Shown here piece by piece: positions 42,573 to 50,800 of a DNA stretch of 64,000 bases. Each line of letters begins with the position of its first letter. Positions within the stretch are counted from its first letter, which is position 1. The translations under genes and the position numbers were made by a program. This DNA comes from Arthrobacter sp. Leaf137 (GTDB lineage Bacteria > Actinomycetota > Actinomycetes > Actinomycetales > Micrococcaceae): the NCBI RefSeq assembly GCF_001423525.1, contig NZ_LMOI01000023.1:62001-126000 (forward strand). The letters run 5' to 3'. The notes beneath the pieces were generated by a model. The model was not told the DNA's origin, did not search any database, and saw only the letters and a program-made list of their open reading frames with translations.

Positions 42573-43694
42573 TCAACGCTCCAGCAGGTTGAAATAGGCC
42601 GCGCCGGGATTCCAGCTAACAGGATGCAGCAATGTCCCTACCGCCGGGTTCAGCGCACTCCACATCATGCCGTCACCCGCGTAGATGCCGACGTGGCCCC
42701 AGTTCTCGGGTCCCTGCGGATTTTGGACGACGAGATCTCCCGGTTGGGGATCCTCTGTTCGGACACCAACGCGCCATTGCTCTACTCGCGGCAGCTCGAT
42801 TCCAGCTTGTCGATAGATCCATTGCACAAAGCCTGAACAATCCCACGCTTTAAAGGCGGTCCCTCCCCACACATATCTTCCGCCCAAACCTTCCTGCGTG
42901 AACCTCAGAATGTCCTGACGCAACTGGCTCATGTTACGGGAAGATGCTCCGGGCCGCGGCGACAGAGAGGACTCTGCACAGGAGGCAGGAGCAGTGCCAC
43001 CCTCGAGCGCAGCAACGATTGCCGTGGCCGCCGGCTCCCAACGCGCATACAGTTCGGGAAAAGCAGACACCTGGACTGCTTGAGCCGCCAGACCTTTGTC
43101 CATTCCCTGCCAACCGGGAATGTCCAGCAGTCCTCGAGGACTGCCGCGATTCGGTCCCGAGGGACCGCCGTAGAAGGCACGCGCGTTGTAGGAGGCATCC
43201 ATTAGCTGCGCAACTGTCCCCCAGCCCGCCGCCGGACGCTGTTGTGCTGAACCGATCGAGTCGTGGTCACGTCCAACGCCGTCGTTCGGGAACTGTAGGG
43301 AAGCCGGCACGCTGGGGTTCGCGAGCATGCGCAGGCTTGACTCCTGCAGCGCCATCATGATGGCAATGATCTGCCCGGAGCGCGGTATTCCAAGCTGCTT
43401 GCCGACCGCGATGTATGTCCGCGCAACGCTCTCCTGCCGAGACGTCAGCTCATAAAGAAAGCGCCCAGCATTCCAAACTTCCAAGCCGGCACCAGCAACG
43501 CTAGGCGTAGTGGTCACCTCGGATCCCGCTGGCGTACAGGCAACTGCAGACTGGCGCGCCGTACCAGTCAGCGCCGCCACGCCTCCGGCAATTGCCATGG
43601 CGCCAACAAGCAGAGCGAGGAAAGCGGCGGCCGATACGACCTTCACCAATGCCCTGCGCCGCAAGAGGCCTACGACGGCCACCAATCCAGCCAC
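42573..43694 (-). CDS. Cell-wall hydrolase with lytic-transglycosylase-like and NlpC/P60 domains
   Basis: GTG at 43694 overlaps the preceding stop by one base (TAGTG), giving about 373 residues. An N-terminal membrane helix (VVSAAAFLALLVGAMAIAGG) is followed by a transglycosylase-like segment (IIAIMMALQESSLR with the catalytic-type Glu, SIGSAQQRPAAGWGT). The NlpC/P60 domain has its Cys in WDCSGFVQW and His in NWGHVGIYAG. It would open peptidoglycan for the transfer channel, the VirB1 role. It belongs to the transfer operon upstream of the cargo insertion. Confidence 0.9.
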   Translation of the reverse strand: MAGLVAVVGLLRRRALVKVVSAAAFLALLVGAMAIAGGVAALTGTARQSAVACTPAGSEVTTTPSVAGAGLEVWNAGRFLYELTSRQESVARTYIAVGKQLGIPRSGQIIAIMMALQESSLRMLANPSVPASLQFPNDGVGRDHDSIGSAQQRPAAGWGTVAQLMDASYNARAFYGGPSGPNRGSPRGLLDIPGWQGMDKGLAAQAVQVSAFPELYARWEPAATAIVAALEGGTAPASCAESSLSPRPGASSRNMSQLRQDILRFTQEGLGGRYVWGGTAFKAWDCSGFVQWIYRQAGIELPRVEQWRVGVRTEDPQPGDLVVQNPQGPENWGHVGIYAGDGMMWSALNPAVGTLLHPVSWNPGAAYFNLLER

Positions 43695-44407
43695 TAGTAG
43701 ACGATTCTCTCTGCCGTCGCATAGAAGGCAACCATGGCGCAGCGCCCAGATGGGGCGGTGGTGGCAGGAGGACAATTGACCATTACCGTGACGGGTGCCG
43801 CATAGGCACTTCTGCCGTTGCTGGACTCATCCACAACTTGCACCGTCACCGTGCACACGTGAAGGCCCTCCCACGGGGCCGGATACTCCTGAACTTTGGC
43901 CAACTCGAGATCGCAGCGCAGGGACTCAGCGGTGCCGCTTCGGCGAGCGGACTGGTCAGCCAGGCTGGTGAAAGTCCCGGCTGTCACGCCTGTCCCTTCA
44001 AACTCTCGAACCAGCACAGATAAGGGATTCGATCCATCAGGCAGCAGCTCCCACCAGGAACGCAGCTTGGCGTATACATCCGAGTACGACGACGAACGGC
44101 TGTCCCAGCTATAGATTCCCTTTGCTGCCGCTACAGCGAGCACCCGGTAATCGCGGGTACGTGGCAAACCATCCGGCGTTGCCTCCGCCGTAAGGACCGG
44201 CTCGTCAGGAACACCGGACGTACTGCCTGGTGCAGTGGCAGTGCCTGATGGCTTCGCCGTTGAAGGCGCGGTTGCGGACGTCGTCGGCAGGACCGGTCCG
44301 CTGGGGCCATCGGCAGACCAGATTAAGAAGACTGCACTAATCATGAGCAGAGCAACCAGCCCTGTGCCCAGCCACTCCCGGCGCCCAACTCTGCGGAACC
44401 AATACAT
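43694..44407 (-). CDS. Single-TM conjugation-associated protein
   Basis: The ATG at 44407 (MYWFRRVGRREW) has GGAG 6 bases upstream; the longer open frame upstream overlaps the sigma-like gene and lacks a site. It has one membrane helix (WLGTGLVALLMISAVFLIW), a Ser/Thr/Pro-rich linker of about 45 residues and an extracytoplasmic domain of about 140 residues with an NTF2/VirB8-like strand-helix pattern (LAVAAAKGIYSWDSRSSSY, FTSLADQSARRSG, CTVTVQVVDES). A VirB8-like scaffold role is plausible by topology and position but not proven. Confidence 0.75.
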   Translation of the reverse strand: MYWFRRVGRREWLGTGLVALLMISAVFLIWSADGPSGPVLPTTSATAPSTAKPSGTATAPGSTSGVPDEPVLTAEATPDGLPRTRDYRVLAVAAAKGIYSWDSRSSSYSDVYAKLRSWWELLPDGSNPLSVLVREFEGTGVTAGTFTSLADQSARRSGTAESLRCDLELAKVQEYPAPWEGLHVCTVTVQVVDESSNGRSAYAAPVTVMVNCPPATTAPSGRCAMVAFYATAERIVY

Positions 44408-44436
44408 AGCCAACTCCGGTGAACGACACCCACGAC

Positions 44437-45336
44437 CTACACAGCCGGCCTGTTCACTTCGTGCTGGAGCACGCGCCAAGCTGCCTGGTACAGCTGCCGG
44501 GCAAATCCGATATTCACCGCGATGTACCTCTCGGTAACGCCGAGCTCACAGGCTAGAGCAGCCATCTGAATGGACCTATCCACTCCTCGCAGGCATGGAC
44601 GGACTATGGTTTCCGCGACGCTCCTGAGGACGTTTGTGGGAAGGCAGTTGGCAGCACACCGGCAGAGGTCGTCGATACCTAATCCGGGTTCGGGATGGCA
44701 GTTCAATGCTGTGTTGATTGTTTTGGCCGTCTGCCGAACGACGGTTACGGCATGCCACCGACGCCGGTCCTTGGGAGACGGAGGTCCGTAATGCCTCGGC
44801 CCCGTGAGGCTGGATACGGCAAGCCTCCAGGTTTCCTCACTGACGCTGCGCTGGACCAGGCCCAGCATGGCGTGTGCCCAGGCCTGATCAACATAGTTCT
44901 CGACGGCGTTTCCTGCCACCCCGGCACACACGACAGCAAGAAGCTCCGGTGAGCTTTCCGTCGTCGTGAAGTCTACAACCAAGGGCAACGTCTGATGGCT
45001 AAGCTCCCGCCGGATATGGGCAGCGCAGATCTTGTTGCAGACACCTTGGACCCATGCTTCAAACGGGATGCCCGGCAGCTCCCGGTAACGTCCCCGCGCA
45101 ACCCCGTCCCAAACGGCGACCCTAATGTCCTGCATGACGTCGTCCACGTCGCAGGCTCTCCCGATCCGTGCGAGGCGGGAAACGACGTAACGGTGCACCC
45201 CATCAACCGCGCCCATGATCCGGTCGATCTGGATGACGGGTTCTCCCGGCGGAAGTGCGCTTCGCAACGAGGCATCAATGTCAGCGACCGTCGCTGGTCC
45301 CTTTGTAGATTGATACGCCTTGGCTTCAATTTCCAT
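44437..45336 (-). CDS. Sigma-70-like/ECF-like protein of the conjugative element
   Basis: I choose the ATG at 45336 (GGTGA upstream); a GTG at 45384 is possible. The N-terminal half carries a region-2-like segment: VVSRLARIGRACDVDDVMQD, IRVAVWDG, IPFEAWVQGVCNKICAAHIR. The C-terminal end has a helix-turn-helix-like segment (ACELGVTERYIAVNIGFARQ). The linker of about 150 residues is far longer than in ECF factors. It is first in the transfer operon and could switch on transfer genes. DNA binding is likely; true sigma activity is uncertain. Confidence 0.6.
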   Translation of the reverse strand: MEIEAKAYQSTKGPATVADIDASLRSALPPGEPVIQIDRIMGAVDGVHRYVVSRLARIGRACDVDDVMQDIRVAVWDGVARGRYRELPGIPFEAWVQGVCNKICAAHIRRELSHQTLPLVVDFTTTESSPELLAVVCAGVAGNAVENYVDQAWAHAMLGLVQRSVSEETWRLAVSSLTGPRHYGPPSPKDRRRWHAVTVVRQTAKTINTALNCHPEPGLGIDDLCRCAANCLPTNVLRSVAETIVRPCLRGVDRSIQMAALACELGVTERYIAVNIGFARQLYQAAWRVLQHEVNRPAV

Positions 45337-45522
45337 GGCTTCACCGCTTTGACTGTTCAGATCGAGTAGTTCGCAGAGTCGCACACACGGCCACCCCAGT
45401 TAGTGGATGCGGAGATCCAACAACGATCAGAAGAAGCTATAGGAATTATTGTCGAAGATAATTAAAGTATCGTCAAGAGTCCGGTTCTTACTTTTTGCAC
45501 TGTCTTCAGGAAGAATGACCAC

Positions 45523-45846
45523 ATGCCGAGAATTACGCAGCCCCACGACGCCGCCTGGTCGGCCGACGTCGAGGCTGCCGTCGCAACCTTCGGCAACCGG
45601 GCGCGAAACGAGATTCTTCGATTCCTCACTGCCACTGGGCCCGCGACGCGCGGGGACATCGTGGCTGCTGTCAGCGCGGGCGATCCCAGCGTGGCCAAGC
45701 ATCTGGCGGCGCTCGAAGAGGCAGGCGTGGTGATGGTCGACGTCGAGCCTGGACGTAGACACGGACGGTCACCGCGATATTCGGCGAACCCTGTCCGGAT
45801 CAAGGAACTGCTCGACGCTCACCTAAGGTACTTACTGGAAAAGTAG
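45523..45846 (+). CDS. Winged-helix regulator (ArsR-like)
   Basis: This 107-residue protein reads VEAAVATFGNRARNEILRFL, then TRGDIVAAVSAGDPSVAKHL with recognition helix and a wing (RHGRSPRYSAN). No metal-binding cysteines. It is divergent from the sigma-like transfer gene; the AT-rich gap between them contains AATTAT/ATAATT arms (45444-45463). A regulator of transfer at this place is an attractive reading. Confidence 0.8.
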   Translation: MPRITQPHDAAWSADVEAAVATFGNRARNEILRFLTATGPATRGDIVAAVSAGDPSVAKHLAALEEAGVVMVDVEPGRRHGRSPRYSANPVRIKELLDAHLRYLLEK

Positions 45847-45877
45847 CCGCAGTGGGTTGGAAAGATGAGCCAGACGA

Positions 45878-46387
45878 TTAGTCTGCGCGCTCCCGCGCCT
45901 CGTCCCCGTTCAACTGCGGACTGGCCTCTTCCCTCTCCCCTTCTGGCCGACGACTGATGTCCCTATTCAAGTACTCTGTGATCGCCCGAAGTGTCTCGGG
46001 AGACACGTCACCAAGGGTTCGAGCTGCGAAGGTCTTCACCCTCGCAGCGCGAAGAGATTTCACAAACTCAAGCTGGGAATCAATGCGCTCGGGCAGGTCT
46101 GCGTCGTCGCTGCCCATCAGATAGTCCGGATCCACATTGAAGATGTCGCACAGGGCGCCCAGTAGCGCCGGGTCGCTCACCAGCCTGCCTGTGCCGTCCT
46201 TCATGTAGAACCAGCGGGCTCGGGAAAGCTTGATGCCCTTCTCCGCCAGCTTTTGCTGGACTTCGCGGAACGTGACGGGCTGCCCTCGCTCGCCAACAAC
46301 AACGTCGAGGAGCAGGTTCAAGCGCCGTGCAAGTTCGGCTTGGGGAGACAGTTCCGCGCCTTTGAGACCTTCTTCGTCTCCGGACAC
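45878..46387 (-). CDS. EspR-like helix-turn-helix regulator 1
   Basis: This 169-residue protein has an N-terminal XRE-type domain in the EspR arrangement: LARRLNLLLDVVVGERGQPV, FREVQQKLAEKGIKLSRARW, LLGALCDIFNVDPDYLM. A helical C-terminal domain follows (LEFVKSLRAARVKTFAARTL, DVSPETLRAITEYL). EspR proteins dimerise through the C-terminus and bind distant DNA sites. It is paralogous to the gene at 47969-48412. Convergent with the wHTH gene at 45.5 kb and divergent from the one at 46.58 kb. Confidence 0.82.
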   Translation of the reverse strand: MSGDEEGLKGAELSPQAELARRLNLLLDVVVGERGQPVTFREVQQKLAEKGIKLSRARWFYMKDGTGRLVSDPALLGALCDIFNVDPDYLMGSDDADLPERIDSQLEFVKSLRAARVKTFAARTLGDVSPETLRAITEYLNRDISRRPEGEREEASPQLNGDEARERAD

Positions 46388-46519
46388 GATTCACCTCCCA
46401 GCAAGACATGACTATCGTCAGCGATTCACTAAGTGTTGCCCAGTATTGCCTTGGCCAAGTCCACATGCAATAAGCGGGCCTTCATCCTTCCATCCATATG
46501 AGGATGAGCGTATCGTTCT

Positions 46520-46539
46520 GCTGTAGACCCGTCTACAGC
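46520..46539. promoter_or_regulatory. Palindromic operator upstream of the wHTH gene
   Basis: GCTGTAGACCCGTCTACAGC has perfect 9-base arms around CC. It lies 38 bases before the ATG of the wHTH gene and 133 bases upstream of the divergent EspR-like gene, so one regulator bound here could control both. Confidence 0.6.
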
Positions 46540-46576
46540 GGGCCACAAGAGATTCCCTCGTCACCTGGTGGTCTCC

Positions 46577-46915
46577 ATGGCGAACATCTTGATGAACCGG
46601 ACGCGAAGCCGCCTCATTCGCTATTTGATCAGCCATGGCCCGGCGACCTGCCGTGAGGTCGGTGCAGCCCTCACCATTTCTGCTCCCTCTGTCCGCAAAC
46701 ACCTCAGCCTTCTATGCGAGGCAGGCCTAGTCATCCTCGGTTCGGGAACGTATAAAGCGCGGCCGGATATGGTCGAAAGGGAGCTTGCGGACCTTGCGGC
46801 CACGTTTCAGTCAGCGGGCAGCGACTTCAGGAACTGCGTAACGGACGACTCCCACTTCTCGGTATCGGCGTTCCACTCGAGTGAATGCCCCGGAACATCG
46901 AAGCGAACCAACTGA
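46577..46915 (+). CDS. Winged-helix regulator
   Basis: ATG at 46577 gives 112 residues: NRTRSRLIRYLISHGPATC, REVGAALTISAPSVRKHLSL with recognition helix, then a short wing (VILGSGTYKARPDM) and a helical tail. It resembles the wHTH protein at 45.5 kb in layout (GPAT before the helix pair in both). The 3' end overlaps the convergent hydrolase gene by 109 bases, so the natural end may have been changed. Confidence 0.7.
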   Translation: MANILMNRTRSRLIRYLISHGPATCREVGAALTISAPSVRKHLSLLCEAGLVILGSGTYKARPDMVERELADLAATFQSAGSDFRNCVTDDSHFSVSAFHSSECPGTSKRTN

Positions 46916-47982
46916 ACGAGGTCGTGTCGTAGTTCTGCGAACCGTTCAGAAGCTGCGACCGGCGTCGATTTGTCGTCGGTCCCGTGCAATATGAGGGTCG
47001 GTGTCTTGAGGTCACCAGCGCGGGTAAGCCAGTCCAGCGCGGAGAGGTCAATGGGTTGCTTGAGACCGGTGATCCAGCGGCCCACATTCGAACCCAACAA
47101 GCTCAGCCCAGCCCTGGCGATAGCTTTGGGCAATCCACTGGCACTCCCGTTTGACGTCAGAGTCTCGGCCCAATCCAGGACGGGAGCCACGAGCACCAGG
47201 CCGATGATCCGATCAGAATGGGCTGAGAGGTTTGCTGCACGCAGAGCCATGGAACCGCCAAGAGACCATCCAAACAATACGAGCCGCTCTGCGCCATGGT
47301 CCACGGCGTACCTAATAGCCGCTTCGACATCCAGCCACTCATTCTGGCCCAAAGAGTACCTGGAATCGTTCGACGGCGGCGCTTCGCCGTCGTTCCGGAA
47401 TGACACGACGAGCGATGTACATCCAAGTCTGCTCGCAACAGGAACACCGCGAAGGGCGCCGGCGCGTTTTCCACCCATTCCATGCGCATGGATGGCCCAT
47501 GTCGAAGACAACGGACCGGCCACCGTGGGCACGAATTTCCATGCAGGCGCCATGCCGCCGTCGACCTGAATCTCCACGTCCTCAAAAGGCAGGCCCAGTT
47601 GCTCTGCCTTGGAGAACGCGTACCCGCTCCAGATGCCGGCGGTAGCAGCATGTAGATCACCTGAGTCGACTCGCTCCACGAGACGAATCACTGTTCCCTT
47701 CTTCGTCTCTTCGTCTACGACAGGACCGATGCAGGCGTGGCCCTTGCCGTTGCCGAACCACAAGCTGAAGCGGCCTGGCGCTCTCGTTAATGGGGTCGCT
47801 GGCAGTTCAATCCTCAGGGATCCATCCTCGCCGGAGAAGACTTGCCTGATGAAAAGATCCTCCCGTCGTGTAGTGCTCGGCACCACCACCCGGCGCGCGA
47901 AGTACGCGGCACCGAGGAACGTTATTGAAGATGCACATACAGCTGCAAGCGCCAGCGGGCCCAGCACTTTAGGAGCCTTCAT
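46807..47982 (-). CDS. Membrane-anchored alpha/beta hydrolase
   Basis: ATG at 47982 has AGGAG 6 bases upstream and lies inside the 3' end of the EspR-like gene; the product is about 391 residues. The N-terminal helix (VLGPLALAAVCASSITFLGA) anchors or exports it. The serine-hydrolase core has the nucleophile elbow FGWSLGGSMAL, the Asp in LHGTDDKSTPV and the His in VPGHSLEW; the oxyanion-side HAHGMGG precedes the elbow. Substrate unknown. It ends the ImmA/seven-TM/EspR-like operon and could be its effector. Confidence 0.85.
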   Translation of the reverse strand: MKAPKVLGPLALAAVCASSITFLGAAYFARRVVVPSTTRREDLFIRQVFSGEDGSLRIELPATPLTRAPGRFSLWFGNGKGHACIGPVVDEETKKGTVIRLVERVDSGDLHAATAGIWSGYAFSKAEQLGLPFEDVEIQVDGGMAPAWKFVPTVAGPLSSTWAIHAHGMGGKRAGALRGVPVASRLGCTSLVVSFRNDGEAPPSNDSRYSLGQNEWLDVEAAIRYAVDHGAERLVLFGWSLGGSMALRAANLSAHSDRIIGLVLVAPVLDWAETLTSNGSASGLPKAIARAGLSLLGSNVGRWITGLKQPIDLSALDWLTRAGDLKTPTLILHGTDDKSTPVAASERFAELRHDLVQLVRFDVPGHSLEWNADTEKWESSVTQFLKSLPAD

Positions 47983-48412
47983 CTTCGCTCCTGACATGCT
48001 TGTCAATAACCTCCCTAAGTCGCGCCAGCGTCTCCGGAGACAAGTCCTGCAATTGCCTTGCTGCGAAATTCTTGACGCGAGCTTCACGCATCGACCTAAG
48101 GAGGTTGAGCTGAGCTTCCACTAGTTCGGGTATCTCTGTTGAGTCATCCAGAAGGTATCGGCGATCCACGCCGAAGAATGCCGCGAGGTTCTGCAGCAGA
48201 TCCTGGTCCATAGCCAGCGAACTATCACCGCTTCGCATGTAGGCCCACCTTGACCGCGACAACGGCGTGCCCTGCTGAGTCATTGCTTCGCTGACTTCCC
48301 TGTAGGACAAGGGCCCTGTACCTCTGGACTCGTACAAATCCAGCAAGAGATTGATCTTGCGAGCGAGCCTGGTCTGCGGCGATTCTGAGGGTTCTACTGC
48401 ATCATCTGCCAC
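47969..48412 (-). CDS. EspR-like helix-turn-helix regulator 2
   Basis: GTG at 48412 follows GGGAGGGGGAAG and gives about 147 residues. The sequence LARKINLLLDLYESRG, YREVSEAMTQQGTPLSRSRW, DLLQNLAAFFGVDRRYLLDD, LRSMREARVKNFAARQLQDL aligns throughout with the regulator at 45878-46387. It overlaps the seven-TM stop by 11 bases and the hydrolase start by 14, so all are coupled. Its neighbour ImmA-type protease may cleave it to relieve repression, as in ImmA/ImmR, but that is inference. Confidence 0.82.
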   Translation of the reverse strand: MADDAVEPSESPQTRLARKINLLLDLYESRGTGPLSYREVSEAMTQQGTPLSRSRWAYMRSGDSSLAMDQDLLQNLAAFFGVDRRYLLDDSTEIPELVEAQLNLLRSMREARVKNFAARQLQDLSPETLARLREVIDKHVRSEDEGS

Positions 48413-49439
48413 TTGGGTTCTTCCCCCTCCCCCATCGCGCCATGCCCAATCGACCACCCTGCCTGTCCCCATGGGAAGCGAGGTAATTCTCTGTTCGAGT
48501 CAAAGTTTGAAAATCAGCTTCATCCAGCAACTTAGCAGCCCCCGGATCCATCAGGAGAGCATCCTCGATCTCGACTAGCATCCGATGAAGCCTCCGCGTC
48601 TCTGGGTCTCCCCGCTCGATGACTCCAGCGGGCGTCGCCAGGCGTCCATCCTTGCGGGTAGCTGTCGCTTTCTCCCAAGTGGATGTGAGGTCTTCGAGTA
48701 AGTCAGCCTGAGTCCTCCGTTGCGTTCGTTGAACGAGCCGGCGCGCTACTGGTGGCAGGGCCAGGCCAGCACACAGGAACAACATCGCCCCGACAAAACT
48801 GGAGTCGTAGATAGCCGCCAACTGCTGCATGGTCGACTGGTCACCGAGAAGATGGGCTAGGTCCATTCCCAAGACTGAGAACACCACGACGAGAGCCAGG
48901 AAGCAGCCGATGCCGATGAGGGTGAAGGCGACGCGAAAGTAGGAGGCGGCCATCCGCCGTCGGAATCTGAAGCACACGTATCCGGTGACGCCGATGACCA
49001 CCCCGATGTAAACAAACTGGATGGTGGAATAGAGGGCGGCAGCAGGCTGGTCCCCGTAATCCAACATGAATTTCGTTGAGGACACGGGTGCTTCGACGCG
49101 GAGGAATGCAAGGACGAGCCCGGCGGAGACTAGACCCAAAACCATAAGGCCAAGACGATCCTTACCAACAGGTGCATCGTTGAGCTCTGCGGCCCGGAGG
49201 ATCGCCTGGGAGAGGAAGTAGATTCCCACGACCATCAAAATATTCGCAAGAAGGTCCAGGAGGTTGTAGCCGCCGAGGGCTCGATCAACCGCGATATAGA
49301 TTGGATCGACATTCAAGGTGAGCGCGGTTGCAATCGTAACGGCGGCAACGAGGATGCTGTGATCTTTCCTCGTGCGCGCGCCGGGCAGCAAGCACAGAAC
49401 GAGGCCCCAGATCACCCCAGCCGTGACTGCCTGGATCAC
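48402..49439 (-). CDS. Seven-TM protein of the MAB_1171c type
   Basis: This 345-residue protein has seven hydrophobic helices in the first 230 residues (for example MIQAVTAGVIWGLVLCLLPG, ILVAAVTIATALTL, LANILMVVGIYFLSQAIL). A cytoplasmic tail of about 115 residues follows (LLEDLTSTWEKATATRKDG, ETRRLHRMLVEIEDALLM). This shape and its place between an ImmA-like protease gene and a HTH regulator gene match the MAB_1171c-type proteins of Actinobacteria, whose function is unknown. A receptor role for the seven helices is a guess. It overlaps the protease gene by 4 bases. Confidence 0.8.
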   Translation of the reverse strand: MIQAVTAGVIWGLVLCLLPGARTRKDHSILVAAVTIATALTLNVDPIYIAVDRALGGYNLLDLLANILMVVGIYFLSQAILRAAELNDAPVGKDRLGLMVLGLVSAGLVLAFLRVEAPVSSTKFMLDYGDQPAAALYSTIQFVYIGVVIGVTGYVCFRFRRRMAASYFRVAFTLIGIGCFLALVVVFSVLGMDLAHLLGDQSTMQQLAAIYDSSFVGAMLFLCAGLALPPVARRLVQRTQRRTQADLLEDLTSTWEKATATRKDGRLATPAGVIERGDPETRRLHRMLVEIEDALLMDPGAAKLLDEADFQTLTRTENYLASHGDRQGGRLGMARWGRGKNPSGR

Positions 49440-49924
49440 CCGAAGACCTGTTCAAAGGATCTAGGCTCCATGCTGCTGTCGCGGATGGCGCCGGCAAGAA
49501 GATCTGCGAGAGTCTCAGCTGCGGCCTCCAGATCGTCGACGAAGCTACTCCGTGCCAAAGCTCGTGACACCATCTCTCCGTCAAGATTTGGGAAGAGGCT
49601 GGCTGCATAGTCGGAGGAAATCCCCAACTCATCGTGGCGCAGGATCATATGCCCAAGTTCATGAAGGATGAACTGCTGCCTATGGAGCGCTGAGTCCGTG
49701 ACGGCGTGCAGAATGATTTCCCGGGTATCCGTCGACAACCAGAGACCGCAGACGGACGTGCCGTTGAGGATCGTCGTGGCTTCGATCTCGATTCGACGCC
49801 GACGTCGGGCGGCCACGATTGCGATGAGCCTCTCTAGCGTCAGGTGGCTCGGTAGCCGCAGTGATACGAATGCCTCGGCCGCAACCTGAGCCGGCCCCTG
49901 TTCTTGCGATTTTTGCTGGTCCAT
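49436..49924 (-). CDS. ImmA/IrrE-family metallopeptidase
   Basis: This 162-residue protein has the zincin motif ILHELGHMILRH (HEXXH at about 85-94) and an upstream strand ending in ILNGTSVCGLWLS / REIILHA as in IrrE N-terminal-like domains. A third ligand Glu may be in AAAETLADLLAG. Family members cleave HTH repressors. It is the first gene of a four-gene overlapping operon; a 16-base palindrome lies 94 bases upstream. Its natural target is probably the EspR-like regulator in the same operon. Confidence 0.87.
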   Translation of the reverse strand: MDQQKSQEQGPAQVAAEAFVSLRLPSHLTLERLIAIVAARRRRRIEIEATTILNGTSVCGLWLSTDTREIILHAVTDSALHRQQFILHELGHMILRHDELGISSDYAASLFPNLDGEMVSRALARSSFVDDLEAAAETLADLLAGAIRDSSMEPRSFEQVFG

Positions 49925-50353
49925 ACCGCCCCCTCCTTGCAGCGGACAGCAAGTGTGACTGCTGTTGATAGAGCCACCGGTGGCGCAGGCGCCCTAGCTT
50001 CAATTGAACGCCTACCCTCTGGACATGTCCAGAAGGGGGGCACTAAGTAGGCGAGCAACTTCGCCGGCCACCCCGCTTGACTGCATAATCCAGAACACGT
50101 TTCTGCTGTGAAGTCGACCGGAAATGGCAGCGCCACCGTTCTTGGTGAAGCAGCAGCAGGGTGTGCCGACAGCACTGAGGTTCGCTGTTGGTACGTGCTG
50201 TACGGCGGGGCCCATCCTGCTGAAGAACTTGACTTCCTTCGATGAGGCGGGGCAGGTGACGATGTCCTCGGATACAAGGGCAAGACCACGTCTCCTGATT
50301 CCCGTTATGGTGTTTTGCTCATGGCAACGCCTATTGGGACGACCCGGGCGGCC
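49925..50353. other. Intergenic stretch holding the operon promoter and a palindrome
   Basis: No gene. It contains the palindrome at 50018-50033 and should carry the promoter of the ImmA operon; GGAGGGGG lies just before the ATG. Confidence 0.5.
50018..50033. promoter_or_regulatory. 16-base perfect palindrome upstream of the ImmA operon
   Basis: TCTGGACATGTCCAGA is fully self-complementary. It lies 94 bases upstream of the ImmA-like start, a fitting place for an operator of the EspR-like regulator in that operon. Confidence 0.6.
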
Positions 50354-50800
50354 TTATACCTTGACGCCTTTTGTTCGCCAACGCAAAGTATCGACGTCAA
50401 AAGCTCGGAATCGCTGGCCGGGCTCCCGGCCGCCATGCATGAACTTGTAGCAACGAGGCCGATCCGCCCAATTGTCCAGCAAGGGCACCAAGCCGCCGGC
50501 GAGCGTAGCTGTCACGGTGGCCATCAGTGGGACTCCGCCAAGTCCTTTGATGTCCTTGTATCCCACCCAATGAATGCCGTTCTCGTAAAGGCTTCGTAGT
50601 TCATCAGGGTTTTCTAGCTGATTCTTGTCCTTGGTAATGATGGCATCGAAACGATGTTCTCCGAGCCGTTCGAATACGCTGACATCACTCGCGCCACTAA
50701 GGTCCAGTGACTCCGGCGTTACGAACTCATGGGACATGAATATTTGACCGAGCGTATCCACTATCCGCGGTGATGTGTTCTCATCGACAAAGAACCTCAT
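50354..50800 (-). CDS. PIN-like (DUF5615) toxin component
   Basis: This 148-residue protein begins MRFFVDENTSPRIVDTLG, the first acidic motif of DUF5615/Mut7-C-like PIN domains, with a second acidic site in DAIITKDKNQL. PIN toxins are RNases. The ATG overlaps the stop of the upstream MerR-DUF433 gene by 4 bases, the order antitoxin-toxin. The C-terminal part (about 90-148) is longer than the minimal domain. Confidence 0.8.
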   Translation of the reverse strand: MRFFVDENTSPRIVDTLGQIFMSHEFVTPESLDLSGASDVSVFERLGEHRFDAIITKDKNQLENPDELRSLYENGIHWVGYKDIKGLGGVPLMATVTATLAGGLVPLLDNWADRPRCYKFMHGGREPGQRFRAFDVDTLRWRTKGVKV

